From Fasciola hepatica (Eukaryota > Platyhelminthes > Trematoda > Plagiorchiida > Fasciolidae), in contig CANUEZ040000140.1 in the NCBI GenBank assembly GCA_948099385.1, forward strand, positions 62,001-126,000: 64,000 nucleotides of DNA. The letters run 5' to 3'. Within the stretch, counting starts at the first letter, position 1. Each line of letters starts with the position of its first letter. Position numbers and translations under genes: made by a program. The notes beneath the pieces were generated by a model, which saw only the letters and a list, made by a program, of their open reading frames with translations, was not told where the DNA came from and searched no databases. Positions 13,286 to 23,874 of the stretch are shown one piece after another.

Positions 13286-13869
13286 TTGTGCGTGTAGAGT
13301 ATATTCAGTAAACACAATTTGGAAAGTACTGTGGTTGCCAGTTGAGCAAATAGTGTCTCTTGGATAACCAATCTGCAGAATATTCTTCTTAGGTAAAGAA
13401 TTGTAAACCATCTAGTAGGTCACTGAATAATGTCGACTTCTTGCTTCCTTGATGTTGAATCCACTTGAATTATAAGATAGATGCGGTGAACCTGTCCAGA
13501 AAAATAGATCAGATCACAGTTTTATGATATTAGTGCCAAGGGATATAACTGTAGCTCAACTTGGGGTCGTGATTTGAAAACTGTACCCAATCGAGGCACT
13601 CTCTCACTAATTGTTGGATGTATTATTCCGTACAAAACCAGTAAACATAGCTGCTCATCAATGGTTACATTTTGGCCAGCCCTAAATATACCTCTTGGAA
13701 CTATCTCAAGATATCAGACCTGAGTGATTTCGGGATAACAGTTCGTTCTCCGATAAATGGCAGTCATATGTGCTCACTAATGAAAAGCGTCCTAAGAGCT
13801 CGAGAACTGAGGGGTTCAAGTATTTTTATTGACCACTTGTGCTCCAAAAACGTATCAATTGAATCGATC
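13286..13869. other. No recognised feature
   Basis: Spacer between the 138-bp array and the gypsy relic. No motif seen. Confidence 0.4.
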
Positions 13870-15700
13870 GCGCTGTCAGTAATAATGGTTTTCTTGGTCG
13901 TGTCGACCGCCGTTTTTAGGTAATGAGATAATGTTCACGAACACTTGCTGAAACCGTTTCTCAACGTCACTGGAGGCGATAACCAATTCGTCTTTCATTT
14001 GTACATTTGCCGATACTAATTTGGATAATGCATCGGCGTGCCTCATTTCGGGGGAGGATTTATGGTGAATCTGGAAATTGCACCCCAACAAAATTGTAGA
14101 CTACCCTTGTAGGTGATTAGTGGTATGAATTGGTATATCCATCTGAGGGGTAAAGATAAGCGGAAGTGGTTTGTCGTCGGTTTGGAGGATAAACTTACTT
14201 CCTTGGCCTTTTTGTGAAATTTGTATATTGCAAAGATAATAACCAAAGTCTCCTTCTCTACTTGGCTGTAGTCATATTCAGCATACGATAACCACCTGGA
14301 GTCGTGTGTGATCGCTTTCTGATAACCATCCGCTAACCGGTTTAGGACTACTGCAATGAGAGAGATGAGAATGCTTTCGATTGACTCAAAGCATGCTAAC
14401 AATCGTGTGTCCCTTTCCACTAACTAGAAGGGGCAAGTCGTTTGTCTAAATAACTGGAAATATGTGCATGTGTGATACAAACTGAAAATACAACTGATCA
14501 TGACCAGAATCGATTGAGGTGCATCGAATTCAGTGGGTGTTGATGTATCATGAATGGGTTTCAGTTTTTCCGAATTCGGATACCTGCCTGTAGCATCAAC
14601 AATCAAACCAAAATATATGACCCACTCAGTGAAGAAAGAGTATTTTTCTGAGATGAATGCGGAAACTAAACTGTCTGATGCGATTCAATGACTTGGTCAG
14701 ATGATGGAAGTGCTCACTGATGTTTGTGCTAACGAACACACTGTCATCCGTATAAGCTTCCACTTGAGGCATACTCGACAGCATAGTGTACATAATTTGC
14801 CGAAATATGGCAGGTGCACATTCAACGCCGAACGATAATCTGTTATATCTGTATAGCCATTTGTGTGTATTCATGGTGAATAATTGTCTCGATTCCTTGT
14901 CGAGTTGTACCTGCAGATAAGCAGCCGAAAGTCGATCTTGATAAATATGCTTCCGCCGAATAATTTAGCGAAAATATGCTCCCGAACAAAGAGAGGATAC
15001 TAACTTGTCTCCAATGCATCGTTTATAACTAGTAAAAAGTTTGCGCATATGGGCATTGTACCGTTTGGTTTCTTCAAAACTACCATCGGTGCTGCCCACA
15101 TTGAATATCTCACAGGGTTAATAAAACCAGCTTCTTGCAGGCCGGTTAAAGCTTGCATTATCAAGTTTTCGGAAGCATATACGACAGGTGTCATTGGTTG
15201 GAATTCAGCTTCAGTCTCTTTTTCAAGTGAAATTTTGCTTATGTTTCTGTACATAGTTACAAAACTACCGGAGAAAACTGGGTTATTTTCCATCTGCAAT
15301 TTGCAGTAAGCTCAATCACATACCAATTTTGTCCGACGGAATAAGGGTTTGGCCCTTTTTGAATGCCGAAATGTCATTCACGTTTTTGCGGTTTGGGGGA
15401 TGTCCCATAGTGGTATCGTATGAATCTGTTATATAACAATCACACTACAGGAACAATCATCACCAAAGATTTCCTGGTGTCCTCATGAAAATTACATTAA
15501 CAATTCACTGCGGATGGATGGAGAGCCTGAATCGAATCTGCTAGCAGAGATACAATAACTATGATGCTGGAGAGTTTTCATGTTAGGAAGGTTCGGCCAA
15601 GGCGGATTTTACGGGATGCGTTGTGGTCTTTTGATCAACTACTCCAATGGAAACCACGACAAAAATCTGCACCCAGAGTGAAGCATTGATTCTCTTCAGA
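13870..15700 (-). mobile_element. Ty3/gypsy LTR retrotransposon pol relic
   Basis: Read from high to low coordinates. LGADF at about 15,680 corresponds to the end of the aspartic protease. The RT entry (PVVYASE, then SMWAAPMVVLKKPNGTMPIC) lies at about 15,190-15,040. The RT core (YRYNRLSFGVECAPAIFRQI) lies near 14,850-14,790 and the catalytic YTDD at 14,743-14,754. The connection follows (DATGRYPNSEKLKPI, about 14,595-14,550), then RNase H-type blocks (YSQVEKETLVIIFA near 14,270) and HADALSKL near 14,030. Frames are broken several times. No integrase or LTRs were recognised, so the element is truncated. Its orientation opposes the legumain gene downstream. Confidence 0.88.
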
Positions 15701-16329
15701 ACTGGGGAGCGACTACTTGTCCTTTCGTAAAGACACATCAACTTGATTGTCAATTCCACTGTTTACTGCGTTCTATTAATGATCTAGTTCTTTGCCAGGT
15801 GGCAACCTAATTAAACGACTGTTGTGGGTCATAAGGGTACTCTGCGCAACACAAGCAGAAGAGCAGTGCTGAATTGGTATGCGTTACACCTACCGAAGTG
15901 GAACGTTATGAGAAATGAATAGTTGCTCTGTGGGTGTGTTTGGGTATGGTTGTATCCATTCACCAGTGCATACTTGTGGTGTTTACAGCCCACACTCAAT
16001 AATGAAATAATCTTAGAGACGTCCGAGAGGGGAGGGGGTTGAGTAGTAGATAAGATTGTGTGGAATAATGTTAAATGTTTGACTTCACTTCATTCAAAGA
16101 CTTGCGCATCGGATGATCGAGAGCTGCTTCTTTGTCGAGAAAGCATCTACTTGGTGTATGCACTGAGTGACAGAAATATAGGACCCCCTCATTTTTCCTC
16201 ATATTTCCGCATCTGTATTCTCTAAAGAAACCATATCGTGTCAGAGCTACCCAATACCCTTTATGATACCGAATATGACTTCACAACAAAATAATTGACT
16301 TTGAGTTGATTAAATCAGCAGACACAAAG
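15701..16329. other. No recognised feature
   Basis: It may hold the decayed 5' part of the gypsy copy. No motif could be placed. Confidence 0.35.
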
Positions 16330-16790
16330 AGTGGGTGACAATATTATAAGACCCCCTAATCTGGGCTTCAGTAGTCACCAAACAAAATGGTGTGCAGCTG
16401 TCATTTTATTTGAGGACCTGGGCGTACATTCGTGGCATATACCTACAAGATCTTTGTTCGCCTCTTGGTTAATATTCATCCATTCTCACTCAAGAATGGT
16501 CATCAGCTCTTTCTCCAATCAGTAAACCATGGAAACATTGTACATCTGACCAGCTGGTAGACACCATATTGTCTCAGATGGGTTCAGATAAGGTCTGTAG
16601 ACTGACCACTGCCTGCCCTTGATCCGGTTGAAAAACAGTCAACATGTTATGGCGCATTAGCAGTGGACAGAAGCATCATGGCGAAAAATGGCTTCATCAT
16701 GTGATCTATTGGCCACCAGCGGAAGCTTGATCTGATCCAGCATAAGAATATGTGCAAAGGAATATGGCTGACAATAATCACTAAAATATC
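16330..16790 (-). mobile_element. Tc1/mariner DNA transposon relic (transposase C-terminal part)
   Basis: On the minus strand, IFRHDASVHC (the FQQDNAPVHTA region around the second catalytic Asp) lies near 16,700. It is followed by a decayed spacer, then RPYLNPSETIW near 16,595-16,560 (the YSPDLNPIEHLW block with the third acidic residue). LMTILEZEW (Z = stop) and KDLVGICHECTPR follow near 16,500-16,415, corresponding to the helical end of the transposase. Stops and frameshifts are present and terminal inverted repeats were not found. The assignment rests on the order and spacing of these three blocks. Confidence 0.68.
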
Positions 16791-18031
16791 ATTGAGCTCT
16801 TGCCGTTGTTTAGAAAAGACACAAGTGTGTCCAAGTTTGTCGTTCGAAAATTCGCCACTTATTCGTAATTCGATGCTGCTAACTTTCAGCGAAGCATTGT
16901 TAATCATACTGCGCAGCCCGGTTGTTTACCAGAAGAAATTACTAGCAACGTCAAACCACTCACCACGAAGACAACGTAAATTTGAGTTACTGCGATGGAT
17001 GCCCTTGGGCGAGCGGACGAATTACGAAGAAGAACACTTCCGAAGAGGGCTAGTTATTCTCCGGGCAACATGTGCGTAAAACTGCACTGATGGTCCTCGC
17101 AGATGAAAATATTTATTGTGAAGTACTTTGCTGGTGTCGTTTATCACAAACGTAGCTAACTTGGTCATATCAAAGACAGACCAAGCGATATGAACAAAAT
17201 GGTGCACGGATGAAAACTGACGATCGCGTAAAACGCTCATAGATATTCACACCCAAGATGAGATGGATTCACGTAAATGAACGCACTATTGCCAAACCAC
17301 GCATGCGCGCCATGAACTGTCGTATCGGAAATGTGTGCTAATTTCAGTAAGGGAGGACTTAGCTTGCGAAAATCAGGCGAAGAACCAGCCGCTCCGAATT
17401 TCGCTGTTGTTCTCAGCTTGTTCACAAGTGTGCGCGCAACCAGATGCGCTCTCTCAGCCAATCAACAACTGATTGGATCGCAATTTGTGCCGAAATGCTG
17501 CCAGACGGCCAGATTTCTTTAGCATACTCATCGGGCTAACCAACCCTTCAACAGGAAATAATCTCGTAAGAGCAAAGGTAGGTGGGATAGCGCTACATAT
17601 CGATTTACGTTGTTTGACCCGCGGGAAATATGCTCCATCATGCGCATGAGGCTCGCTTTCGAGATATTTATGACCAGCGTCTCTGCTTGCTTACCGGCTA
17701 AGAACGGGGTTTGTGTTTACTCTAAAAAAATAAATAGATCGCAATTATTATTAACTACCAACACAATACAAATCAGAAAAGTTGCTGTCACTTTGTTGAA
17801 TAGACCAATTCCGTTGTATTATTCACTGTTTGTCACTGCAAACCTGAAAAGTACTAGCGTAACCCAAGAAGGCAGATCAAGATCAATTAATTCAAATATT
17901 CGAGATTTGAGTTTTTGAGTAGACAGTGGACCATATTTGTTCATTACAAACTTCTCATGTTTTTCATATTCAAATTCTCGGATTCCATTGTTTGCAGTTA
18001 TATACTATTTTATCCGTTCGCAAATTTGTAG
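16791..18031. other. No recognised exon; expected site of the missing legumain catalytic-His exon
   Basis: The exon before 18,032 should encode the HGAPG-type histidine loop. I found no D-H-G-like codon run with splice signals here or anywhere upstream. Short frames on both strands carry no motif. Confidence 0.4.
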
Positions 18032-18164
18032 CTTTCTGCAAATCAACTTAACAAAACTTTGGCCTACATGAACAACGCTCGGATGTACAAGAAAATGGTC
18101 ATTTATATCGAGGCTTGTTACTCTGGGTCCATGTTCCGGCGAATTCTTCCTGAGAACATCGACA
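18032..18164 (+). CDS. Legumain exon 1 (of those visible): catalytic Cys exon
   Basis: The acceptor is TTTGTAG and the donor GTGAGT, ending in phase 1. It encodes LSANQLNKTLAYM, then MYKKMVIYIEAC, SGSMF and ILPENID. The nucleophile Cys is present. The next residue is Tyr, where the family normally has Glu. Confidence 0.88.
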
Positions 18165-18397
18165 GTGAGTTTCTTGGTTATTCGGTTTTTCATTGAACTG
18201 ACTGACGCGCCGTCGAATAGACTGGAGGGAACCTCCTTGGATCACCGATACATATTGTAATCATTAGGTATAATCTGTTGTAAAGAGCACTTCATTCCAT
18301 ACGGAGAAAAGTCGATTGGCGATGCAAAGTTCATATGGCTAAACTGTTCTTCTAATTCTCTATGCGTCCTTTTTCACACTCCAAACCAAACTTCTAC

Positions 18398-18519
18398 TTC
18401 TCGCTGTCACCGCTGCCCACGAAAATGAACCAAGCTGGGCCGCATTCTGTGAGGATCCCAAGATTCATACTTGTCTGGGGGACGATTTCTCTTACCATTG
18501 GTTGAAAGATACGGAAAAG
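18398..18519 (+). CDS. Legumain exon 2, with a non-AG acceptor
   Basis: It encodes AVTAAHENEPSWAAFC and TCLGDDFSYHWLKD, aligning with the family blocks TTAAN..ES/PSW and TYLGD.YSV.WMEDSD. Phase and family alignment place the start at 18,398, after a pyrimidine-rich CTTCTAC, so the acceptor dinucleotide is AC. No AG lies close by. The donor GTAAAC is acceptable. Confidence 0.82.
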
Positions 18520-19052
18520 GTAAACGCAATGAAATAGATCAGGGTGTTTTTTCCCTCTGCTGAACCTTTATTTTCTCTCTATACTTATACGACCAGAAGC
18601 AAATGTAACCAGCTAGCTACTCCGTGAAAAAAATTGACGATTCGTTGAAAAACTAAAGAAATAATCAAATTAATCATCGGCTGCAGAACTGCATTGCGGC
18701 TTAGTTGTTCGTTTGCCCGTATGCATCATAATATCCAGATTTTGATTCGGAAACCATCTACATTTAATAGTTATTTGCTATTCAGTAAGGGATTCACATA
18801 CTCCCGAAATGGACGAGAAATGGGGAAGCATGCGACCGGTATCATAAAGGCTAGACAACAGTGATCGAAGGGCTTGTATCTCATAATATTTCTTCTTTGG
18901 TTTAGATTCATCTCAAACACAGGTGAATGCTTTTAGCAGCCCAGAAATATGGTCAAAAAAGGACAAGCCTGAAAGTTGTTCTGTCTAGCTTTGCTGAATT
19001 GTTTAACACACGTACATATTTATCTAAGTTCCGTTCGTCAACATTGTTCTAG

Positions 19053-19148
19053 CATCAGCGAGATCTATCCGAATGGACAGTTGGCATGCAGTTTTAAGCT
19101 GTTAAACAGGACGTGTGGAGCAGTCATGTGATGCGGTACGGTGACTGG
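19053..19148 (+). CDS. Legumain exon 3, with in-frame TAA
   Basis: The acceptor is TTGTTCTAG and the donor GTAAGT; 96 nt, phase 0. It encodes HQRDLSEWTVGMQF, a stop, then AVKQDVWSSHVMRYGDW. The stop at 19,095-19,097 replaces one residue in the otherwise co-linear QF.AVK..T..SHVMQYGD region. There is no frameshift, so a single substitution explains it. Confidence 0.85.
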
Positions 19149-20563
19149 GTAAGTGGCGCATTGCTATTAACAGCCGTTTGCATAATCGGTAATAAACTAT
19201 GCATAATTTGAGGTGGATATTCCAATGCCACCCGTGATGCACTATTCATCGATTTCTAAAAATTCCGTAAACTCTATGTCAAGTCGTGGCGAAGATTGGT
19301 GCCAACGGCCCATGTTTTTCATAGACCTAATTGGATTGCAAATCTGAAATAATTACATTTGTATATTATGATGGTTCTTTTGGCATTATTTCATTTGGTA
19401 TTATTGCAATGAAATGGACTTTGTTTCATAAGTAGGAAGTTGCGTGATTTGCCAAGATCAGTATAAAAGCTATTTATGTAGGTCGGCCACGAGTGCCGTC
19501 AAGAATCTGGGGAACCGTGGTTCAGGGCATACCTCGATGTTTGTACGTTTTTGGTCACAAAGTGATTTACAAATTTATTATTTAAATAAATGGTGCTTAA
19601 TTGATGGCCAACTCGATTTTATTCTGGCCAACATGAGTCATGAAATACTAGGACCCGCGTGGTAGAATGTTTCAAATCAAATTATGCCCATTCGAATTGG
19701 CCAGGATTGCACAATGGACTTGTGACACTAACGACTCTAGCATTTTAACTCTCCATTGCCCGTTTATTGTGTTGGATTTTGGATAAAGCCTTCTACTCCT
19801 GCACAAACTTCCCGAAAACCCGGAACTGTCCACGTTTTCCAATAAAACTGAATGGTGCGATGATGAGCATATAAGCCAGTAGTTAAAACTGTTTGCGAGA
19901 GTCTACTCCAAACGTTCGCCGGCTCCCAATGGTCAACTGGAGTCTGAATCGATCACCAACAGGGATTAGAGTTATTTATGTTGAAATCTTCAGCGAATTA
20001 TTTTTCCGCTATTGAATCTGAAAATTCAGCAAATAATAGTTTAGCTGTTTGTGCGAAGAATTCAATGAAAAAATACTTTCGATTCAGATTTTCGAGTAAT
20101 AAGTATATTGATGTTGTACACAGAATGTTCTTCAAACAAATTAATTTTATAGTTAATGTAAGCACTAGGTTATTACTGCCAATATGTTATTCAGTTTCCT
20201 ACTTCACCGTGACTTACGTCATCTTAGACTTCTAGATCCGCTTTTGATCAGCCACAATAGCTTCACATTAAACGTTCAAATCGTGGAACACAGCCGGGAA
20301 ACTACTATGGCTTTATTAAGCCATGAATTGGTGAATCACACACAGACTTGAAAACACACGCACACCTGAATCCATTTGTGCCACATTCTCAAGCATCTCA
20401 TTGCGTATTTTCTGTGTACTGTTATACTTTCGTGACCAGTGAGAGTATGCAAAGAGAATTCTTCTCCTAGCGTACTTATTCTATCTAGCTTGTTCAAATT
20501 CATCGTGGGATCTAACTGAATCAACACTGTGTTACACGAAATATTGTTATCCCCAACATTCAG

Positions 20564-20641
20564 GATATATCCTCACTCTCCGTTGGAGAGTTTCAGGCCA
20601 ATGTTACACGAGTGGGTGCAACCGCATTTTCTGCAAATAGG
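20564..20641 (+). CDS. Legumain exon 4
   Basis: 78 nt, phase 0, with acceptor ACATTCAG and donor GTAAGT. It encodes DISSLSVGEFQANV, corresponding to the segment after the peptidase domain (human IST-MKVMQFQG region). Confidence 0.85.
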
Positions 20642-21104
20642 GTAAGTAAACAAGTGGACATTTTCAACATTTCACTGCAAATGCAAATATACAAAACACA
20701 GTATGGATTATTCTAGTCTGACAATCAGAACTCGTAAGTTTCCTCAACGCCAATTAAGTTGCAATTTTAAAAACGAAAAATAACATTCCAATCATTCTTG
20801 GTTGTTCCAGTCCTTTTCTTTTCCTTATTCTCAAACATATCTATTGTGAAAGCAATTATACAACAGCGTAATGTAATAGACGTCTTCATGTCCCAGTCGA
20901 TATAGCACTGCCTGATTCTTGCAACCATTTGATTCATTCGTACAGAACCTGATTGGCTGCAATTTCGACTTTATGTGCAAATCTTTATATATGCTTTTGA
21001 TTTACTGTTTGAGCATAAACTCATGCTATTCCATTTTTTCACACTACAAAATACGAATGAACTCAAATCGCATCTTAATCGGAAACAATTCACTGATCTG
21101 AAAG

Positions 21105-21233
21105 TCAATGACACCACGGGATAGATCGGTAGCCATTCGTGCACATTTGGTTCCTCTGATGCACCAATTGAAGAGATCAAAATCGTCGAGTCAAATGGAA
21201 CTGGCACAACGACGCTTACTCCGTGCACTGGAG
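21105..21233 (+). CDS. Legumain exon 5
   Basis: 129 nt, phase 0, with acceptor CTGAAAG and donor GTAAAT. It encodes a linker and basic helix containing VPLMHQLKRS. This matches the position of the activation-peptide segment (VPLTIMKRKL in human). Confidence 0.82.
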
Positions 21234-21761
21234 GTAAATTTGTATTCACCAAATCTCTCTTGACATCGGCAATGTGAAAACTGTTGTGAGAAACAGCAGT
21301 TATTTAGATCCGTGATAATTTTTCAACCGCAATTGTATGTTCAGTGAGTTTAGCTCCCATTGATTTGTTAACTGTGTGAAGATCAGTGTTGTATTGTTGA
21401 TCGTTCGTTAGATCAAAAGAACTTCACCTTGGGCTGCATATACCGTGCTGAATACATGACATTAAGTCATCACATTTAAACAGTGCTCATTATAGAAACT
21501 TGGGAACTGAGATTAGGAACAGTGAACTGATTGACCTGATTAGGTGTATTTTTGACAAATTCACAGTCAAAGTCTCCCTATTTCATTTTGCACAAATGCA
21601 ATCCATTCCAGTTTGGTATTGTCTGAACCTGTTGAGATAGAAGGTGAATATTTACATAATGTCTCAAGCAACACAGCTGAAATCTTTCGTATTTATATTT
21701 GAAGCAAATTAGATTTGTTATCAATTGCTTAACTACCATGGAATGATTGTCTTGATTGCAG

Positions 21762-21916
21762 TTGAGTAAAATGGTGAAGGAAACTGTGGATGAAATTGTG
21801 GAAGAGGTCACAACCACGAGTGCGCCCACGGGAACACCCATTGGTATACACGAACATCTGGATTGCTATCAAACAGTTTATGCTCAGTACAAAAAAAGTG
21901 CTTCACTATACAACAA
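21762..21916 (+). CDS. Legumain exon 6
   Basis: 155 nt, phase 0 to phase 2, with acceptor TTGATTGCAG and donor GTGAGT. It encodes the acidic helix VKETVDEIVEEV, a Thr/Pro-rich loop and the Cys-bearing helix LDCYQTVYAQY of the C-terminal domain. Confidence 0.86.
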
Positions 21917-22393
21917 GTGAGTTGCTAATATATAATTAGATACGTCTTGTCTGTAAACTAACCATCATTTTACCCAGAATACAAGATAGAAATCATTCAC
22001 ATTGATGGTATGGTTTACTTCTTGGGCTGAGAGAACCTTAGCATTTATCAATGACAGAACGAAAAATGTCCCATCATTGAGAACGATTTCCTAACTCAAA
22101 GGAAAGTAAGACGACCATTTTTCAGCATGTCCTGCACATTCATGCGCTGATGAGGAAAATAACAGGCCACATTTAAGGTGATGAAAAGTCACCTACTCTT
22201 GTACTTTACAAAAAAGTCCATCATTTATGACCACTTTGGATCAGTTTTGATGAGTTGTCGCACTGGTGCCGGTTGTAACGTCCAGCTAGTGATTCGACCA
22301 CAGTCTGGTCATGCTTGTACGTCCAAATTTTGTCTCAATAATTAAAAACAAGACAATACTTTATGAATGTTACATAAGTTGATCAGCCTTGGA

Positions 22394-22570
22394 ATGTGAA
22401 CCTTCGAACCACTGAAAGCCAGACTGAATGGACTTGGGATTTAGGTGTTCCATTCACAATCGTCCACTTCGGGTTCGAGTGCCAATTTTCATTTGATAGA
22501 TGTGCACTGCTGATGATTCATAACAGAGATGAAACAACTGTACAGAGCTTCTGTGATTTTCAGTCATTTG
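22394..22570 (+). mobile_element. Solitary tRNA-derived, hammerhead-bearing repeat (SINE-like), same family as the 406-bp array
   Basis: This copy sits in legumain intron 6 in the gene's orientation. It aligns with the tRNA-like/ribozyme half of the array monomer, best with the right-edge unit at 57.27-57.38 kb. Shared blocks are GAAAGCC, AGGTGTTC, ATTCACAATCGT, then GGTTCGAGT at 22,472-22,480 (a B box with one extra base before the final CC), then the ribozyme. The conserved non-ribozyme half of the monomer is not visible, so this is either a truncated copy or the original short form. It shows that the family is dispersed and not confined to the satellite array. Confidence 0.8.
22504..22548 (+). 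ncRNA. Type I hammerhead ribozyme with intact core
   Basis: Stem I strands are GCACTG (22,504-22,509) and CAGAGC (22,543-22,548), pairing at five of six positions. CTGATGA lies at 22,510-22,516 and a 14-nt arm for stem II at 22,517-22,530. GAAAC (22,531-22,535), tetraloop AACT and GT give a 2-bp stem III, followed by A at 22,542, the predicted cleavage base (GUA). Both invariant core strands are present. Stem II is the weak point: only short, bulged pairing is possible. Short stem III is typical of metazoan retroelement hammerheads. Activity is predicted, not shown. Confidence 0.72.
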
Positions 22571-22753
22571 AAAACTCACACTGCAATACGAATTACATTA
22601 CGTAAAACTTCCCTCTCCTAATACTCACACCACTTCTATGAATTATTCTATTCCTGTACTTTTGTTTAAACGGTCATAATGAATAATTCACTCCATTTCC
22701 CGGTGATTTGTATCGGGATAACTGTTCCCACTTAGTGTAATTTATCAGATAAG

Positions 22754-22842
22754 ACCACAACTGAAACATCACAGTGAAGACTTTGTTCAGCTATTCAATA
22801 AATCCGATAGACTGTATTTGGACAGCGAATGGAACGTGCCAA
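22754..22842 (+). CDS. Legumain exon 7
   Basis: 89 nt with donor GTAAGA. The acceptor ATAAG at 22,749-22,753 keeps the frame. The AG four to five bases earlier would produce an immediate stop. It encodes QLKHHSEDFVQLFNKSDRLY. Confidence 0.78.
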
Positions 22843-22911
22843 GTAAGATTGACATGAGAGGTGCAAGCTCAAGGAAGAAAGTATATTTATTCCCCAGAAT
22901 CCTGAGTGCAG

Positions 22912-23048
22912 TGTGTCCTAATTATGTTCGTCTGATGATATTTCAGGTACCGGAAGTTGCAAAAGAACTGGTGAAGTTAGACCACCTATGTGAGCAAGGC
23001 TACGACGCAAATGTGATTGTGCAAGCAATACTTACCACGTGTGGTTGA
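22912..23048 (+). CDS. Legumain terminal exon
   Basis: It starts after AGTGCAG in the phase needed by exon 7 and runs to TGA at 23,046-23,048. It encodes VPEVAKELVKLDHLCEQGYD and ends with TTCG. The two cysteines suit the C-terminal domain disulfides. A stronger-looking acceptor (ATATTTCAG at 22,947) would break the frame. Confidence 0.8.
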
Positions 23049-23134
23049 TCGCCGAATTCCGTTTGATAAACACTCAAAGTTAATCGCTTATACTGACTGT
23101 CCATTCTGAATGATTGACTCACTTACACTCACTG

Positions 23135-23140
23135 AATAAA
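23135..23140 (+). promoter_or_regulatory. AATAAA polyadenylation signal of the legumain gene
   Basis: Perfect hexamer 87 bases after the legumain stop codon. Confidence 0.65.
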
Positions 23141-23190
23141 TGTTATCCGCATCCCATGAAGTAGTTTTAGTTGGATTAACTCCTCAGTGA

Positions 23191-23874
23191 ATGAGTCGCA
23201 TTATATCCATGTCTTGTGTCAATCAGTACTCCAGTTTGTTACTCTATCCAACCGCGTTTATTTGTCCCCTAACCTATGGACACATCGATCCGTGTGATTA
23301 CAAAGTGTCATCCACTGAAGTAAAAAGGGGTAAAAATTGTAACCCCAATTTGGTAGTTGCACGCCGTCATAGTTTTGCACGTAATAATGCCATTTATTCG
23401 AAAATTATGACATATATACTACAACGTTATTTTCCACCAAACGTATCTCGAGGCTCCAACCCTGGTTCATTTTACGCCCCATTTTCAACAAACTCCAGCC
23501 ACCAACAAACTGTCACACAAATGAGAGTTAAACCTTTGCATATCCCTGAGTGTTTTTCTGCTCAAGTTATTAGGATTCCGCCGCCTACGACTCTAAGAAC
23601 TATAAGCTTTGTTTCGGCTCCTCTATTGAAGCAGCCCGAAAGATCCGATGCCACAAGAAACGCTTTTATTTGGCCCCTGTGAATGAATCCTTTAATATCC
23701 AATCGCATACTGGTCAGTCAATTACAATTATGCAATACTGATAGCATATTTTGTGTTTATTTGGGCAGGAAATTCAGATGGAGCGCAATCGATAGTGAGG
23801 TACGATGTCCGGTCTGTAGTTGTGCGCGTTTGATCAATTTATGGAGCCAAAAAATGGCGTATCACACTTTCTAA
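23191..23874 (+). other. Open frame of about 226 codons broken by one TGA, unrecognised
   Basis: The frame runs 163 codons to TGA at 23,680-23,682, then resumes at once in the same frame for 63 more codons. It starts about 50 bases beyond the legumain poly(A) signal. The product is rich in Ser, Pro and Arg, with CPVCSC near its end. No domain, signal peptide or membrane segment is recognisable. It could be a chance frame or a transposon or gene fragment. Confidence 0.25.

Larger units (their letters stand above)
18032..23048 (+). pseudogene. Legumain (C13 asparaginyl endopeptidase) gene, 3' two thirds, probably inactivated
   Basis: Eight exons sum to 939 nt (313 codons with the stop) and keep phase across every junction. 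They run from the catalytic-cysteine strand (MVIYIEAC) through AVTAAHENEPSW, TCLGDDFSYHW, SHVMRYGDW and ISSLSVGEFQ to the helical C-terminal prodomain ending LDHLCEQGYD. This is the family order. Legumains cleave after Asn; in blood-feeding flukes they act in gut digestion and zymogen activation. Oddities are a TAA in exon 3 (19,095-19,097), an AC instead of AG acceptor at exon 2, and Tyr where the family has Glu in EACESGS. The N-terminal third with the catalytic His was not found. Identity is strong. Whether the locus is a pseudogene or carries assembly errors is inference. Confidence 0.88.

Noticed and set aside
13672..13923. 83-codon plus-strand frame with SWNY, briefly considered as the missing legumain YRHQAD exon
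   Set aside because: The surrounding residues do not match, there are no fitting splice sites, and it partly overlaps the gypsy relic on the other strand.
22912..22950. Acceptor ATATTTCAG at 22,947 for the last legumain exon
   Set aside because: It is a better-looking splice site, but it is in the wrong phase for the exon 7 donor; AGTGCAG at 22,911 keeps the frame and a family-like Cys.
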